From the NCBI GenBank assembly GCA_964636985.1, contig CAZWSX010000007.1, positions 194,226-258,225 of the forward strand: a DNA stretch of 64,000 nucleotides, in the 5' to 3' direction. Under the pieces are notes generated by a model, which worked only from the letters and a program-made list of their open reading frames with translations, ran no database searches and had not been told where the DNA came from. This document shows, in pieces, positions 10,401 through 19,172 of this stretch. This stretch comes from CAZWSX01 sp964636985 (GTDB taxonomy: Bacteria > Planctomycetota > Planctomycetia > Pirellulales > Pirellulaceae). The stretch's first letter is position 1. Every line of letters starts with the position of its first letter. Position numbers and translations under genes: made by a program.

Positions 10401-10608
10401 CGGCCGATCGGTTAGCGGCCTCATCCGCCGTGACAATGGCCGCGAACTGGTGGTCGCAACCGGGCCCAATAAGGAAGAGCGGATTCCGCGCGACGAGGTC
10501 GAAGAGATCACACCGAGCACCGTATCGATTATGCCGGCTGGTTTGGAAAAGCAGCTCTCCATGCAGGAACTGGCGGACCTAATCGCCTTTTTGAAGGCGG
10601 CTAAGTAA
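7483..10608 (+). CDS. Pirellula-type membrane-bound dehydrogenase / HEAT repeat / cytochrome c protein
   Basis: 1041-residue exported multidomain protein. After a signal peptide (about 1-25, ending SAAAGE) comes an NHL-like beta-propeller region to about residue 375 with DRDGDGRFDE-type turns, the planctomycete 'putative membrane-bound dehydrogenase' domain. Residues about 400-860 are alpha-helical HEAT-like repeats (DERFAVRTHAQQELAARG is the first). The C-terminal haem-binding domain has ACIACH (C920, C923, H924) followed by GYLGANVGPDLTKIG, then a short domain ending with MQELADLIAFLKAAK. By family knowledge it is likely a periplasmic redox protein. Substrate unknown. It is transcribed alone. 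Confidence 0.9.
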   Translation: MLARIRRWFVAIACMLVGTLSAAAGEFPIGEHVFTLPDGYEIEQIVGPELVERPITIDFDEQGSMYAADSSGSNDPPSKQVENPTHRIIKLIDRDGDGRFDERTIFADKMMFPEGTMWLDGSLYVAAPPNIWKLTDTDGDGVADKREEWFKGKTLTGCANDLHGPYRGPDGWIYWCKGAFAEQTYERPGRKPLVTRASHIFRCRPDGSKLEAVMTGGMDNPVDCVFTAEGERIFNTTFLIHPQGGMRDGLIHAIYGGVYGKDHNVLDGHPRTGDLMPVLTHLGPAAPAGLAIAETTGLGDDVCGDIFCCQFNRHRVSRHKLVREGASFKTIDSDFVVSSHIDFHPTDVVEDADGSLIVVDTGGWYKLCCPTSQFAKPDVLGGIYRVRKTGSKPVKDPRGRKIEFAKLDVDSLVKLLDDERFAVRTHAQQELAARGNDAIKALARATPNAPASRRLNIVWTLNRIGTDYAWPNAHTFLYDSEPAVIAAVLQGISLRRDPFLRARLHEKLEHPEPHIRRLAAECLGRTGNADDVPALLRFADKTGDDRALEHALIYALIEIGAVEATQVGLESSSPRVNKVALIALDQMDEAGGPDANPTPATVAKALGSSDAALRQAAVDIMQRHSDWGPQLSDWLAAHAPDEKTFDEQVETWAGLVGALSDAESVQKIAADTLANESTSPNVRLAVVKAMRRFTGKQLPATWLAAYEALLTNTSATPELAAAVVDTARSLKASKTSPAIVTALLAFADRDGQAPSQQLAALAAAAEAHPAIADSVFNKLVAVLQPSQPVAERMLATECLTQANLTLEQRTKLIDVLQHVGPLEFDRLLSVFEGQTDRKLGSELVASLGGAEAFSSLRGERLKTVLGKFDGEVMTTAEPLLARLDAEVKEQRARLETIFTELPKGDVRRGHAVFQSTKAACIACHAMGYLGANVGPDLTKIGQIRTDKDLLESILFPSASFVRSYEPVTVALTDGRSVSGLIRRDNGRELVVATGPNKEERIPRDEVEEITPSTVSIMPAGLEKQLSMQELADLIAFLKAAK

Positions 10609-10685
10609 GCGGTCGCTTTCGTCACATCGGGATCCTTTTTTGCGCTTAGGCATGTCAAGGACGCACGTCAACCAAAGGTCGAAAC

Positions 10686-11705
10686 ATGCCGGAATTGGAT
10701 TTTGAGGTCAAACCAGGCGAAGGCTGGGGGCCATTCAAGCTCGGAGAAACGCGGACTAGCATCATCGCCTTGCTCAAGTCGAAAGGCCTTGAGTTCGACG
10801 ACGAAAACGACGACGAAGCCGGCTTAGGTGGACTGCGGCTTTGGAACCCCTACGTCCTCTTCAGTTTCGACGGCCTCGGCGGCGACTCGCAGCTTGTTCA
10901 GATCGGCATCGAGACAAACGAGATTACAACCAACGGACAAGCGCCCGCGAGCAATTCGCTCGACGACATCCTGGTCGCCTTTGGCGTCCAGTCGTTCGCC
11001 GATACCAATTGGCGCGAGCATCATCCCGAAGATGAATTCAACGTCCAGGATGATCCCGACACGAAACGCGACGACGAGGACCTCCTCGACATCGGAACGT
11101 TGTGGCTGACAAGGCAGGGCATTGGCCTGGCGATGCTGTCGGGCCAGGTTGACGAGATTGCCATTCGGCGACCCGACCAGGTTCCGCAGAACGGATTTGG
11201 TCCGCTGTCGGAGCGGCAACTCGAGCGGGCGCTCACGCTGAAAGAACGGCGCGCGAAGGAATCGGCACCGAAGGTGTACAAGCCCGGGCCGCTGGCCCCT
11301 TACCTGGTCTATGTTCGTCCCCTGGTTAACTGGGGATGCGGGCTGGCGCTGGCGGCCATTGTTGTATTGTGCGGCTACACCCAGTATCGCTGGCAGAACT
11401 CATCCTCGGCGGAAGGAACGCTGGTTGCCAAGATTCCGCCCGACGCGAATTTCCCCGACGAGTACGTCTACGAATACACCACCGCCGATGGCGTGAAACG
11501 GACTGTGCACGTTCCCGATCAGTATGTCGGTTTGCCGGAGATCGGCGACAAGACGGAACTGCGCTACCTTGAAGAAGCTCCAGACCTCGCGGTTGTGGTT
11601 TCCCAATCGCACGATCAAGGTTTTTTTGAATACATCTGGTACGTATTCCCGTGCGCGATTCTATGGATTGTGTTTACGGTGATTGACGCTGCTTTTGGCA
11701 GGTAA
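10686..11705 (+). CDS. Membrane protein with DUF3592-like C-terminal domain
   Basis: 339-residue protein. The N-terminal 200 residues form a soluble acidic domain (GWGPFKLGETRTSIIALL; many Asp/Glu) that I do not recognise. A membrane segment follows at about 216-235 (LVNWGCGLALAAIVVLCGY), then a short extracytoplasmic domain resembling DUF3592 (AEGTLVAKIPP to TELRYLEEAPDLAVV), then a second helix near the C-terminus (YIWYVFPCAILWIVFTVI). Topology suggests a cytoplasmic N-domain. The start is the ATG at 10686, 77 bases after the preceding stop. It ends two bases from the convergent gene at 11708. Function unknown. Confidence 0.7.
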   Translation: MPELDFEVKPGEGWGPFKLGETRTSIIALLKSKGLEFDDENDDEAGLGGLRLWNPYVLFSFDGLGGDSQLVQIGIETNEITTNGQAPASNSLDDILVAFGVQSFADTNWREHHPEDEFNVQDDPDTKRDDEDLLDIGTLWLTRQGIGLAMLSGQVDEIAIRRPDQVPQNGFGPLSERQLERALTLKERRAKESAPKVYKPGPLAPYLVYVRPLVNWGCGLALAAIVVLCGYTQYRWQNSSSAEGTLVAKIPPDANFPDEYVYEYTTADGVKRTVHVPDQYVGLPEIGDKTELRYLEEAPDLAVVVSQSHDQGFFEYIWYVFPCAILWIVFTVIDAAFGR

Positions 11706-11707
11706 GG

Positions 11708-12949
11708 CTACTTCTTCCCAAAACAGTACACGACCCCTTTGTCAGTTGCGATGACCAGTTTGGCATCCGCTACGGCGGGGCCGCCTTTGTATTCGCCTCG
11801 GCCTTGGTGCTGCCACAGCTCCTTGCCGCTTTCGCGATCCAAAGCGTAAAACCGGCCGTCGGCGCCGCCGACGAAAACCCGTTTGCCCACAATCACCGGC
11901 GCGCTGTCGACCGGTGCCTTCGTGGGAAACTTCCATTTTTCTTTGCCTGTCGTGGGATCGAGAGCGACCACCACTTTTGCCCGCCCGCCAATCACAGCGA
12001 TGTCGTCGGCAACTGCCGGCGAACTGCGGAAGGCCTGGCTGCCCGAAAGATTGAACGTCCAGGGAAACTCCGACTTCTTCCAGTCAAGGGCCATCACCGT
12101 GCCCGATTCGGTACCGAAGATCAGGTAGTCCTTCCACACGACGGGCGTGCTGTTGAGGTTGGCTTCCGGCTTTTCAGGTGGCCCGAGCGTGATGCTGGCG
12201 TCGATCTCGCCTGACTCGATGTCCATCACGTGCATGGTTCCGTCGCACTGGCAAACAAAGGCCTTTCCCTTGTCACTGGTGGTGAACGTGCGAATCTGAT
12301 TGGCGATCGGCTTCTTCCAAATCAGCTGGCCGGTGGTCGAGTCGAGGCAATAGATGTTCGAATCCTGACAACCAACCAGGATCTTGTTGCCGACGAAGTT
12401 CGCCCCCGCGACCACCTCGGCTTCCATGGGGTAGCTCCAGATTTCTTCGCCGTTTTTGGCGTTGATGCAGAAGAACGTCCCGTTGCCGTCGCCGATAAAA
12501 ATCTTGCCGTCGCGATAAGCTGGCGACGCCACAAAGCCGAGCTTGGCCTTGTTGAACGTCCACTTGATGTCGCCGGTTTTCAGATCGAACGCGAAGAGCT
12601 TGCCCGTCTCGTCGTCGCCGGTCCCGACGTCGCCCAGAAAGGCCATCCCCTCAGCGATGGCGGGCGTTCCTTCAAAGCCGGTCCCCTCGAACTTTTTGGT
12701 CCAAACGACTTCGAGTTTATCGGGCAACGCGCCTTGCGCGACGCCCGTGCCAAACACGTCTCCCCGCGCCACGCACCACGATGTGCCGGGCGACTGTTCT
12801 TCGGCGCGGGCCTCAACCGCCAGCGGCACCAGGCTTGTATTCGTCGCATTGGGGACGGCGGCTCGATCTCGCGTGAGAATCGACCATCCGACGGCCATGA
12901 TCAGAACGAGCAAGGGGAAAGCGATCCAGCGAAAACGCGAGGCGCGCAT
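11708..12949 (-). CDS. PQQ-type beta-propeller (BamB-like) membrane-anchored protein
   Basis: 413-residue protein. The chosen start at 12949 gives MRASRFRWIAFPLLVLIMAVGWSIL, a signal anchor; 18 further in-frame codons upstream would only lengthen the N-terminus. The rest is a PQQ-repeat propeller with blades such as GKLFAFDLKTGDIKW, NGTFFCINAKNGEEIWSYP, DSNIYCLDSTTGQLIWKKP and GRFYALDRESGKELWQHQG. BamB-like and quinoprotein-like propellers share this repeat. No dehydrogenase active-site features are evident, so a scaffolding role is more likely. Not part of a bam operon here. Confidence 0.85.
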   Translation of the reverse strand: MRASRFRWIAFPLLVLIMAVGWSILTRDRAAVPNATNTSLVPLAVEARAEEQSPGTSWCVARGDVFGTGVAQGALPDKLEVVWTKKFEGTGFEGTPAIAEGMAFLGDVGTGDDETGKLFAFDLKTGDIKWTFNKAKLGFVASPAYRDGKIFIGDGNGTFFCINAKNGEEIWSYPMEAEVVAGANFVGNKILVGCQDSNIYCLDSTTGQLIWKKPIANQIRTFTTSDKGKAFVCQCDGTMHVMDIESGEIDASITLGPPEKPEANLNSTPVVWKDYLIFGTESGTVMALDWKKSEFPWTFNLSGSQAFRSSPAVADDIAVIGGRAKVVVALDPTTGKEKWKFPTKAPVDSAPVIVGKRVFVGGADGRFYALDRESGKELWQHQGRGEYKGGPAVADAKLVIATDKGVVYCFGKK

Positions 12950-13051
12950 GAGCGATTCTCCAGCAGGCGTGAAGGGGCCCGCAAAAGTCTCGCGCAGGAC
13001 CACCTATCATCACTTTACACACGCGCCGCCTTGGTTGCCCTGGGGCAGGGA

Positions 13052-13690
13052 CTACCACCAACGAAAGAGATTGGTGAAGACGGCCACCGCTTGCGGATCG
13101 GCGTTATGCCGGTCCCATACGTATCGCCCGACAGCTTCGGAACCGTATGCGTAATAACCGGCGCATCCCAACCCCATCGCCGTCCAACCGAGCGCGAATT
13201 GCCCGGCGGCGAAAAAGGCCCCGAGCGCAAATTGCCCTGCCACGGCTCCGCCTATCGCCAACTGCCCGGCAGCAAGGGCCCCGATCCCCAATTGTCCAAG
13301 ACCAAGCGTCAAACCAATGGCGCACTGCCCGATGGCGAAAACGCCAATCGCCAGTTGGCCAATAGCAATGAATCCGCGCGCGTATTGGCCGATGGCAAGC
13401 CAGCCCACGGCCTTACGCCCGATGGCGATGATCCCGCGCGCTGTTTTCACGCGATTTGTTTCGGGGTCTTTCCCGCTCACATAGTGAAGCAGCGGCTTAC
13501 CGAAAAGGTGCCGGTGCGACGTGTATTCGGCAAACTGCTTGCCGTCGACGAAATTGAACCGCTTCCAACTTCCGTTGGGCGTCCACTCGATTTCGTATTC
13601 GACAAGTCGGTTTTGTCCCGGAACTTCCTTGGCAGGCGGAGTGGGGTCATTTTCGGGACGGTAGCGATATTGAGAGTCGAAAGCGACCAT
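13052..13690 (-). CDS. AIG-repeat (pentapeptide-like) hydrophobic repeat protein
   Basis: 212-residue protein. The N-terminal 75 residues are polar (EYEIEWTPNGSWKRFNF, HRHLFGKPLLHYVSGKD). Residues about 83-175 are a run of five-residue units of the form A-[I/V/L]-G-x-x (IAIGRKAVGWLAIGQ, FIAIGQLAIGVFAIGQ), often doubled as ten residues with Gln at a fixed place. The C-terminus is YAYGSEAVGRYVWD. The regular period of five resembles pentapeptide-repeat solenoids but with small hydrophobic residues, so a beta-helix or a membrane-inserted glycine-zipper structure are both possible. Function unknown. Confidence 0.65.
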   Translation of the reverse strand: MVAFDSQYRYRPENDPTPPAKEVPGQNRLVEYEIEWTPNGSWKRFNFVDGKQFAEYTSHRHLFGKPLLHYVSGKDPETNRVKTARGIIAIGRKAVGWLAIGQYARGFIAIGQLAIGVFAIGQCAIGLTLGLGQLGIGALAAGQLAIGGAVAGQFALGAFFAAGQFALGWTAMGLGCAGYYAYGSEAVGRYVWDRHNADPQAVAVFTNLFRWW

Positions 13691-14038
13691 AAGATCAAAC
13701 TCCAGCGAACCCTATTTTCACGGTCAGTATTCGATGGCGGTGAAGCAATCTTGGATGACGCCTCTCGCGGTGTTCGTAATGCCTTGCCGTTAAAGAGTTT
13801 GCGACAATGGTCTCGGCCAAGAATCGGAACTCCTTAGTCCTCGCGCGTCTTGCTCCACCGTTGTTTCAGCGTATTCAAATCCCACCGGTTCACTTTGTTA
13901 TCCCAGCCGGCGAAAAGAGAGAGCAGCCACGTCGAATGCTATGAACCGAGCAGCACCCTGATCGCCTGTAAAAAACACCGGTCGAATTTTCATTCGACCG
14001 GTGTTCCTGCTAACGCGGAGGTGTGGTCGCGAGAGCGT
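13691..14038. other. Intergenic region
   Basis: 348 bases between two minus-strand genes. It holds the terminator at 13974 and the upstream region of the AIG-repeat gene; no convincing coding sequence is seen on either strand. Confidence 0.6.
13974..14005 (-). terminator. Rho-independent terminator
   Basis: Perfect 13-base inverted repeat (AACACCGGTCGAA and its complement) around a six-base loop, followed on the minus strand by a run of T. It lies 34 bases past the stop of the lipoprotein gene and would end the DUF1559-lipoprotein transcript. Confidence 0.88.
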
Positions 14039-14521
14039 CTACGTCGAAGTCAACGTGAAATCGATACTGCCTCCCTCGGGAGCCACGTTCGAGGTGAGCT
14101 CCGATCCAAGGAAGTCGGAATACTTGGGGGGGACAACTTGCTTGGCCCCTTCGAGTTTGAGCTGCATCGGCGAGATATCGGCAGTGATCTGTTTGGTTGT
14201 GCCATCGGGCATCACAAAGCTGCTGATAATCACCTTGTACTGACCCGGCTTGATGCCGTAGTTCTTTTCGTCGCCTGTCCGGAGAATGTACTTGCCGGTG
14301 CTGTCGGAGAGACCGCCCGCCGACATTTCCCCTTCGCCTTTGGTGATCGGAACAAACGTCACCGTGGCATTGGGCAAGGCTTTTCCATCGAGCGTCACGA
14401 CGCCCGACACCGTGACCAGCCCTGAGATTTTCGGTCCCTGGGCCGGAGCACAGCCAGACACGATCGACAAACTCGCGACGGCAAGCATCGCGCCTAAAAT
14501 CCGCATACCACCAACCAACAT
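14039..14521 (-). CDS. Carboxypeptidase-regulatory-like lipoprotein
   Basis: 160-residue lipoprotein. The start at 14521 has AAGGAG eight bases upstream; a GTG nine bases earlier would crowd that site. The signal region LGAMLAVASLSIVSGC has a lipobox. The mature part begins VTVSGVVTLDGKALPNATVT, the beta-sandwich 'carboxypeptidase regulatory-like' motif common in planctomycete lipoproteins that accompany DUF1559 genes, and ends GGSIDFTLTST. It is 59 bases downstream of the DUF1559 gene in the same direction, so they are likely cotranscribed. Probable outer or cell-surface structural role; not enzymatic. Confidence 0.85.
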   Translation of the reverse strand: MLVGGMRILGAMLAVASLSIVSGCAPAQGPKISGLVTVSGVVTLDGKALPNATVTFVPITKGEGEMSAGGLSDSTGKYILRTGDEKNYGIKPGQYKVIISSFVMPDGTTKQITADISPMQLKLEGAKQVVPPKYSDFLGSELTSNVAPEGGSIDFTLTST

Positions 14522-14580
14522 CTCAGCCACTCCTTACACAGTTTGCAAATTCGTTTTTCAGGTTTGGGTTTGAAGCGGTG

Positions 14581-15567
14581 TTAGTTGGCACTGCGGCCGT
14601 CGGCCACCCGAGCCATTTGACCGAGCGTTGAAAACTGAGCTGATTGCGATAGGAATCGGATCGAGCCGTCGCCGAAGGCGAAGAACGCACCGCCGCGGTG
14701 CTGGCTTCCCGTCAGACCCCAGTTCCCCAAGCGGCCCCATTTGAACGTCGAAGGAATCCCTGCGTACGTCCAGCAGTTGATGCCAAAGCCTTGGCCGTGG
14801 TCTTGGGCCAAGTCGTGACCCGTCATAACCCAACCGCGATATCCCCAGGCGGTCGAATAGCCGTTGTACACTTCGCGAGTTGTTTCGCAGAGCATCACGC
14901 AGTTGCTCGACCCGTCCTGCATGTGGGTGAACGTCGTTTTGGCATTGACGCCCGAGAACCGCCGCTCGGCAGGCGCGTTACGTGCGATCCAGTCGTAGCT
15001 GTAGCCGTACAGCCCGTAGAGAGCGTGCGTGCTGAAGTCGTAATTCGTGATCGCACCGTTGACGTCTTGTTGCCCGTAGTGGGCCGCCCATCCCGAGCCG
15101 CTCGGGATATCAAGCCGGCCGTCATCGGTAGGACACAGGAACATGCTCAGCTTCTTCGCGATCGCCTGTTGATTGGCGGGTGGGACAGTGACGGGTCCGT
15201 TGTAGGGATACATCGAAGGACCCGTCGGCATTCTGAAATCGACGCTGTCCGAAAGGGCCGAATTGTCCATGTAGGGGAGAGTCAGCATCATTCCCGTGTG
15301 ATTCAGCGTCGGGGTGTAGCTCTCTCCGCGGTACGTCGACATGTAGTTGATGTGCGACGGCGGGAAGACTTTTTGCGAATCGTGATAGTTATGCACGCCT
15401 AATGCAAACTGTTTCATATTGTTGGAGCATTGGGTCCGGCGTGCCGCTTCGCGCGCCGCTTGAACGGCGGGCAAAAGGAGCGACACCAACAACCCGATAA
15501 TCGCGATCACCACCAGCAGTTCGACCAACGTGAATCCACCACGCGATCGACGATGCGAAAAAACCAT
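14581..15567 (-). CDS. DUF1559 prepilin-like (type II pseudopilin N-terminus) protein
   Basis: 328-residue protein with the type IV prepilin/pseudopilin leader: GGFTLVELLVVIAIIGLLVS, processed after the Gly by a prepilin peptidase, with the Glu at +5. The DUF1559 domain follows (REAARRTQCSNNMKQF, then HNYHDSQKVFPPS) and ends with the family's small C-terminal motif (FAFGDGSIRFLS). A strong ribosome site GGAGGAAG lies upstream of the ATG at 15567. DUF1559 proteins occur in dozens to hundreds of copies in planctomycetes and are thought to form surface or periplasmic pseudopili. The next gene in the same direction is the lipoprotein. Confidence 0.95.
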   Translation of the reverse strand: MVFSHRRSRGGFTLVELLVVIAIIGLLVSLLLPAVQAAREAARRTQCSNNMKQFALGVHNYHDSQKVFPPSHINYMSTYRGESYTPTLNHTGMMLTLPYMDNSALSDSVDFRMPTGPSMYPYNGPVTVPPANQQAIAKKLSMFLCPTDDGRLDIPSGSGWAAHYGQQDVNGAITNYDFSTHALYGLYGYSYDWIARNAPAERRFSGVNAKTTFTHMQDGSSNCVMLCETTREVYNGYSTAWGYRGWVMTGHDLAQDHGQGFGINCWTYAGIPSTFKWGRLGNWGLTGSQHRGGAFFAFGDGSIRFLSQSAQFSTLGQMARVADGRSAN

Positions 15568-15951
15568 AACGAAACTTCCTCCGACGAAAAAAAAGGCGGG
15601 AAAGCCGGCGTGGGGGGCACGACGGCATCGATTGGGGACAAGTAGAAGGGCTGTACGAACACGCGAACCGAGGGAGGAGGAGTCGCCCGCCAGCGACAGT
15701 CGATTGCGCTGCGAATAATTCGCTGACCGACGCTTTACGCGAATCGTGTGCCAAATAGTGATGCGAGGTGGCCGCCAGTCACTGGCCCGCCCTGGAGTAC
15801 GGACTGCATCGCGAGTTCGCCGCAGAGCGCAATGGGGAGATCTTGGCCGTTGTCAGAAAAACGAAAGTTTCGTGCTTGACTCGCAAGGAACTCTTTAAGA
15901 GTTGCCGCTGCTAAGCCCCTGAGCATGAGTGCTGCGCATTGATGCGAAATG
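15568..15951. other. Intergenic region
   Basis: 384 bases upstream of the DUF1559 gene. It presumably holds that gene's promoter. A 79-codon frame on the minus strand (15735-15974) has no recognisable features. No repeat or RNA gene is seen. Confidence 0.5.
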
Positions 15952-16332
15952 CTAGGCCGGACTAGTGTCACCACGAATGAACCGCGCGAGGAACTCGTTT
16001 TCGCTCAGATATTCGCCCGCCTGAACAAGTTCGAAACCCAGCGTTTCCTGTGTCTTACGGAAACACGACAAGAGTTGCCCAAACGATTTCGCTTCGCATT
16101 GCCCCAGCAGTATCACGCTGTGTAATCGTGGGCCTGCGTCCTGCAGATTGCCGTCAATTTGCCATCGGTCGGGTTGCCCGTGTGGACTGACCCACACAAA
16201 CGACCCATCCGGCTCCAGAAACATTCGCGGCAAAGTCTCAAGCCTCTCGTAGGCCTCGTCGAAGGTAACGCTCAGAAGTGGGTGAGAGTCTCCGCGTCGC
16301 TCGCCAACGACAAGGCAGTGAAAAGCTTGCAT
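15952..16332 (-). CDS. Hypothetical protein
   Basis: 126-residue soluble protein starting MQAFHCLVVGERRGDSHPL at 16332, 22 bases after the upstream large repeat protein and probably in its operon. Acidic/aromatic composition with FVWVSPHGQPDRWQIDGNLQD in the middle. No known domain recognised. A longer frame upstream overlaps the preceding gene and lacks coding character. Confidence 0.6.
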   Translation of the reverse strand: MQAFHCLVVGERRGDSHPLLSVTFDEAYERLETLPRMFLEPDGSFVWVSPHGQPDRWQIDGNLQDAGPRLHSVILLGQCEAKSFGQLLSCFRKTQETLGFELVQAGEYLSENEFLARFIRGDTSPA

Positions 16333-16354
16333 CGGTAACCTGAATCGCAGGATG

Positions 16355-19024
16355 TTATTTTTCGCATTCGGAAAGAAGATCAAGATACTCTTTCCGCAGC
16401 GCCGGGTCGGTGACGCCTTGCGGCAAGTCCAGAATCGAACGCAGCTGAGTCGCTGCGCCACTCTTGTCGCCCATCAGAAATTGGGCCTTGGCAATGCGAT
16501 GTTTTGCGCGGAACCACCGCGCGGTCCGCGGCGGACTTCTTTGGGCAATCACGCGCCAACGCTCGAGGCCCAGCTTTCGCCGGGCGGCATCGGCGCAATC
16601 GAGTAGAAGTTCCGCAAAGTCTTCTTGCAGAACCCCATCGTCGGGCTTTTGTTTCGCCAGCCCGGCATACTTCGTGATCGCTTGATCCTGCTTTCCCACG
16701 GCGGCGAGCGCAGCCGCTTCGGCCTTCGCAACCCCGATCGATTCTTCCGGCGTCAACTGATCTTTGTGCTGCAAAGCGAGCGTGGCCGCTTCCAATTGCA
16801 GTGGTGCAAGTTCTTTCTTTAACGATGCTTCGCGGCGGGAAATCGTTTCAAGCTGTGCAAGGATTGCCGCCAATCGCGCGGGAGAGGTCTCGCCGATCTC
16901 CCGCAGCGCGGCAGTTGCCTGGGAGCGTTTGGAGGGTTGCATGGCCAAGGCGACGACGAGCAGCGACTGGGCCGCGTTTCGCCACGCGTCCGGAGCCTGA
17001 TCGGCGACGGCAAGCTGCTTGCGGAGGGCCGCTTCGATTTTCTCAATCTGTCCCGGAGTCGTGGTCAATACGAACTCGGCTTGGCCAAGCAGCGCGACGC
17101 GGCGCGCTTCGTCGGGCACCGTAGGTGATCCAGTCGCGCGCTCGTAAAAAGAAGCCAGCTCATTGCGCGTGGCCTTTGCTTCCTCAGTATCTGCCGATTC
17201 GCCCTGAAAATAATTCCGAGAACATGCAGCAATACTGGGGAGCGCTTCTACGATTTGAGCACTGGCCGGCTCGATCTTGGTTAGAACATCGAGCGACTTT
17301 TTCCACTCTCCCTGAGCGAGCAACCATTTGCCCAACCATAACCGCGCCTGATTGCAGGTTTCGTCGTCCGGCCAAAAAGCGATGTGCTCCTGAAGAAAGG
17401 CCGTATAAACGTCGGCCAGGGTCGGGTCGCGGCCGACCATTTGCGCGGCGTTCCAGGCACCCAGCAGATGAGCTTCGGCCGCTTTGGGATTTTTGGGATC
17501 TTCGGTCGCCAGTTGTCGCAGGCGTTCGGACGCGATGTCGTGCCGTTTGAGTTTTTCGCTGTAGACGAGAGCCGCCTTGAAACGATTGGCAAATCGCTGG
17601 GGTGGTGGGGCACCGTCAGCGGCTTCGTCGTACGCGCGGATCGCGTCGACAAACGATCCCTTCACCACCAAGTTGTCGGCCAATTTGGACGTCAATTCCG
17701 CGCCGGCCTCGCCACCGGCGCCCCGCAAGTCCGATCGGACCAATCGCTGCTCCGCTCGGCGGCCCCAATAGGCCCCGTGCTGTTGCTCGATTTGTTTCAC
17801 GAACGCAAGGGCTTGTTTTTGCAGTTCGCCTGCGCGATCGTTCTCGCCAGCCGCGATTGCCGCGCTGGCCTCTCCTAGCACCAGTTGTAGCGCCGCATCG
17901 CTTAACTCGGGAGGCCACGGCAACAGTTGCTGCGTTTCCGGTCGATCGATCAGCTTGCGAGCCCGCTCTAACTGGCCTCCGTCAATCATCGCCGTCGCGA
18001 TCTCGGCGATGCCGCGTCCTCGGATCGGCGCCGGAACATCGTCGCGATCGACGAGTTCGTATATCGTCCCGACCTCGTCGACGTTGCCCGCCGCGCGTGA
18101 ACAGGCCATCAACAGCACGCGCATCTCGGCCGCCCACGGCTCGTCGAGCGGCGCGCCCGAGAGCGACTTCTTCAGCGATTCGCTGGCTGAGACAAGCATG
18201 GCCGCGCGATCGTTGGAACCGGGCGGATAGCACTCGGCCAGCAAGCGGCGGGCGTTGGCTAAATGCCTGGTCGTATCGCGTGCCAGCGATTGCCACTGCT
18301 CGAGCGTGAAGGGGATCGCTTTATTCGATTCGGTTTTGCCTTTGCCTGGTGGCCGATCGTCCCCGGTGCGGCGTCGTTCGAGAGCCTGGGCCTCGCAGTC
18401 GCCGCGGACCTTTTCGAGCAGGCGAGTTGCCTCTTCCAAGACCGATCGAGCCGTGTCGAGCGTTGTGCTATCGTCGCCACCCACCTCGACCTCGCGGCGA
18501 AGTTGGTCCCCTTCGAGAATGAGTGTCAGCCCGTCCTGAAGTCGAAGCAGGAGCGCGTGAGGGTGCTTGGCTTCGCTGGCCGACAGTTTGGCCGCCAACT
18601 CGCGGGCCGCTTTCCAAGCTGGAGCTCGTTCGGCAGCCGGCAGGGCCGCGGCGCGATCGGCCGCCGTTCGAATCCGCTCCACAGCCAGGTCGATTCGGGC
18701 TCGCGATTCCGGGTCGGCCGCCTCGAAGCGAGACAGAGCTTGGCGTTCGGCCAGGTCGTAAAGCTTGTGGGCTCGCAGCCCCTCCAGGAAGCGAACGTCG
18801 CGCGTGGCTTCCACGTCGGGCGCCGGGAATGCCAAGGTGTCGAGGGCCGCGACCGGTTCCCCTTCCGCCGAGCTATCGCGGATGAACAAAGCCGCGCAGA
18901 TCGAGACCGCCAGAACTGCGCAGACCGCTCGCCGGTGATCGATTGCTTGCCTCGCAAGTCGACCGACCGCGATTCCTGAAAGAGTTAAGAGCTTGCTCAA
19001 CGGCAAGAATTCCTTGGCTTGCAT
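16355..19024 (-). CDS. Large helical-repeat (TPR-like) membrane-anchored protein
   Basis: 889-residue protein. A membrane anchor lies near the N-terminus (RRAVCAVLAVSICAALFI, about residues 33-50), and the rest is predicted helical and rich in Ala, Leu, Glu and Arg, consistent with tetratricopeptide-like repeats (LAEVYT-type helices, for example AAEAHLLGAWNAAQMVGRDP and ALVYSEKLKRHDIASERL). The start at 19024 (MQAKEFLPLSKLL) is preferred to the in-frame codon 15 residues earlier because the shorter form leads straight into the anchor. Likely a periplasmic scaffolding protein. No catalytic motif recognised. Confidence 0.75.
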   Translation of the reverse strand: MQAKEFLPLSKLLTLSGIAVGRLARQAIDHRRAVCAVLAVSICAALFIRDSSAEGEPVAALDTLAFPAPDVEATRDVRFLEGLRAHKLYDLAERQALSRFEAADPESRARIDLAVERIRTAADRAAALPAAERAPAWKAARELAAKLSASEAKHPHALLLRLQDGLTLILEGDQLRREVEVGGDDSTTLDTARSVLEEATRLLEKVRGDCEAQALERRRTGDDRPPGKGKTESNKAIPFTLEQWQSLARDTTRHLANARRLLAECYPPGSNDRAAMLVSASESLKKSLSGAPLDEPWAAEMRVLLMACSRAAGNVDEVGTIYELVDRDDVPAPIRGRGIAEIATAMIDGGQLERARKLIDRPETQQLLPWPPELSDAALQLVLGEASAAIAAGENDRAGELQKQALAFVKQIEQQHGAYWGRRAEQRLVRSDLRGAGGEAGAELTSKLADNLVVKGSFVDAIRAYDEAADGAPPPQRFANRFKAALVYSEKLKRHDIASERLRQLATEDPKNPKAAEAHLLGAWNAAQMVGRDPTLADVYTAFLQEHIAFWPDDETCNQARLWLGKWLLAQGEWKKSLDVLTKIEPASAQIVEALPSIAACSRNYFQGESADTEEAKATRNELASFYERATGSPTVPDEARRVALLGQAEFVLTTTPGQIEKIEAALRKQLAVADQAPDAWRNAAQSLLVVALAMQPSKRSQATAALREIGETSPARLAAILAQLETISRREASLKKELAPLQLEAATLALQHKDQLTPEESIGVAKAEAAALAAVGKQDQAITKYAGLAKQKPDDGVLQEDFAELLLDCADAARRKLGLERWRVIAQRSPPRTARWFRAKHRIAKAQFLMGDKSGAATQLRSILDLPQGVTDPALRKEYLDLLSECEK

Positions 19025-19172
19025 ACGGCTCGTCCGCCACGTCGCACGCGCAGCCCGAGAGCGCGACACCTTGATTATGTCGGAGCCTCAGCCAAGACGA
19101 AAGGCGAGAACGCATTAGAAAGAATGCGCTCATTCAGGTAACTAGGTTGGCGGCGGTTTATCTTCGAGGTTT

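Noticed and set aside
12230..13837. 535-codon open frame on the plus strand
   Set aside because: It is antisense to the PQQ-propeller and AIG-repeat genes, which have clear family features; its own translation has none and is Arg/Pro/Gly-rich, as expected from G+C-rich antisense.
15735..15974. 79-codon frame on the minus strand
   Set aside because: Overlaps the end of the gene at 15952 and has no feature or ribosome site of note.
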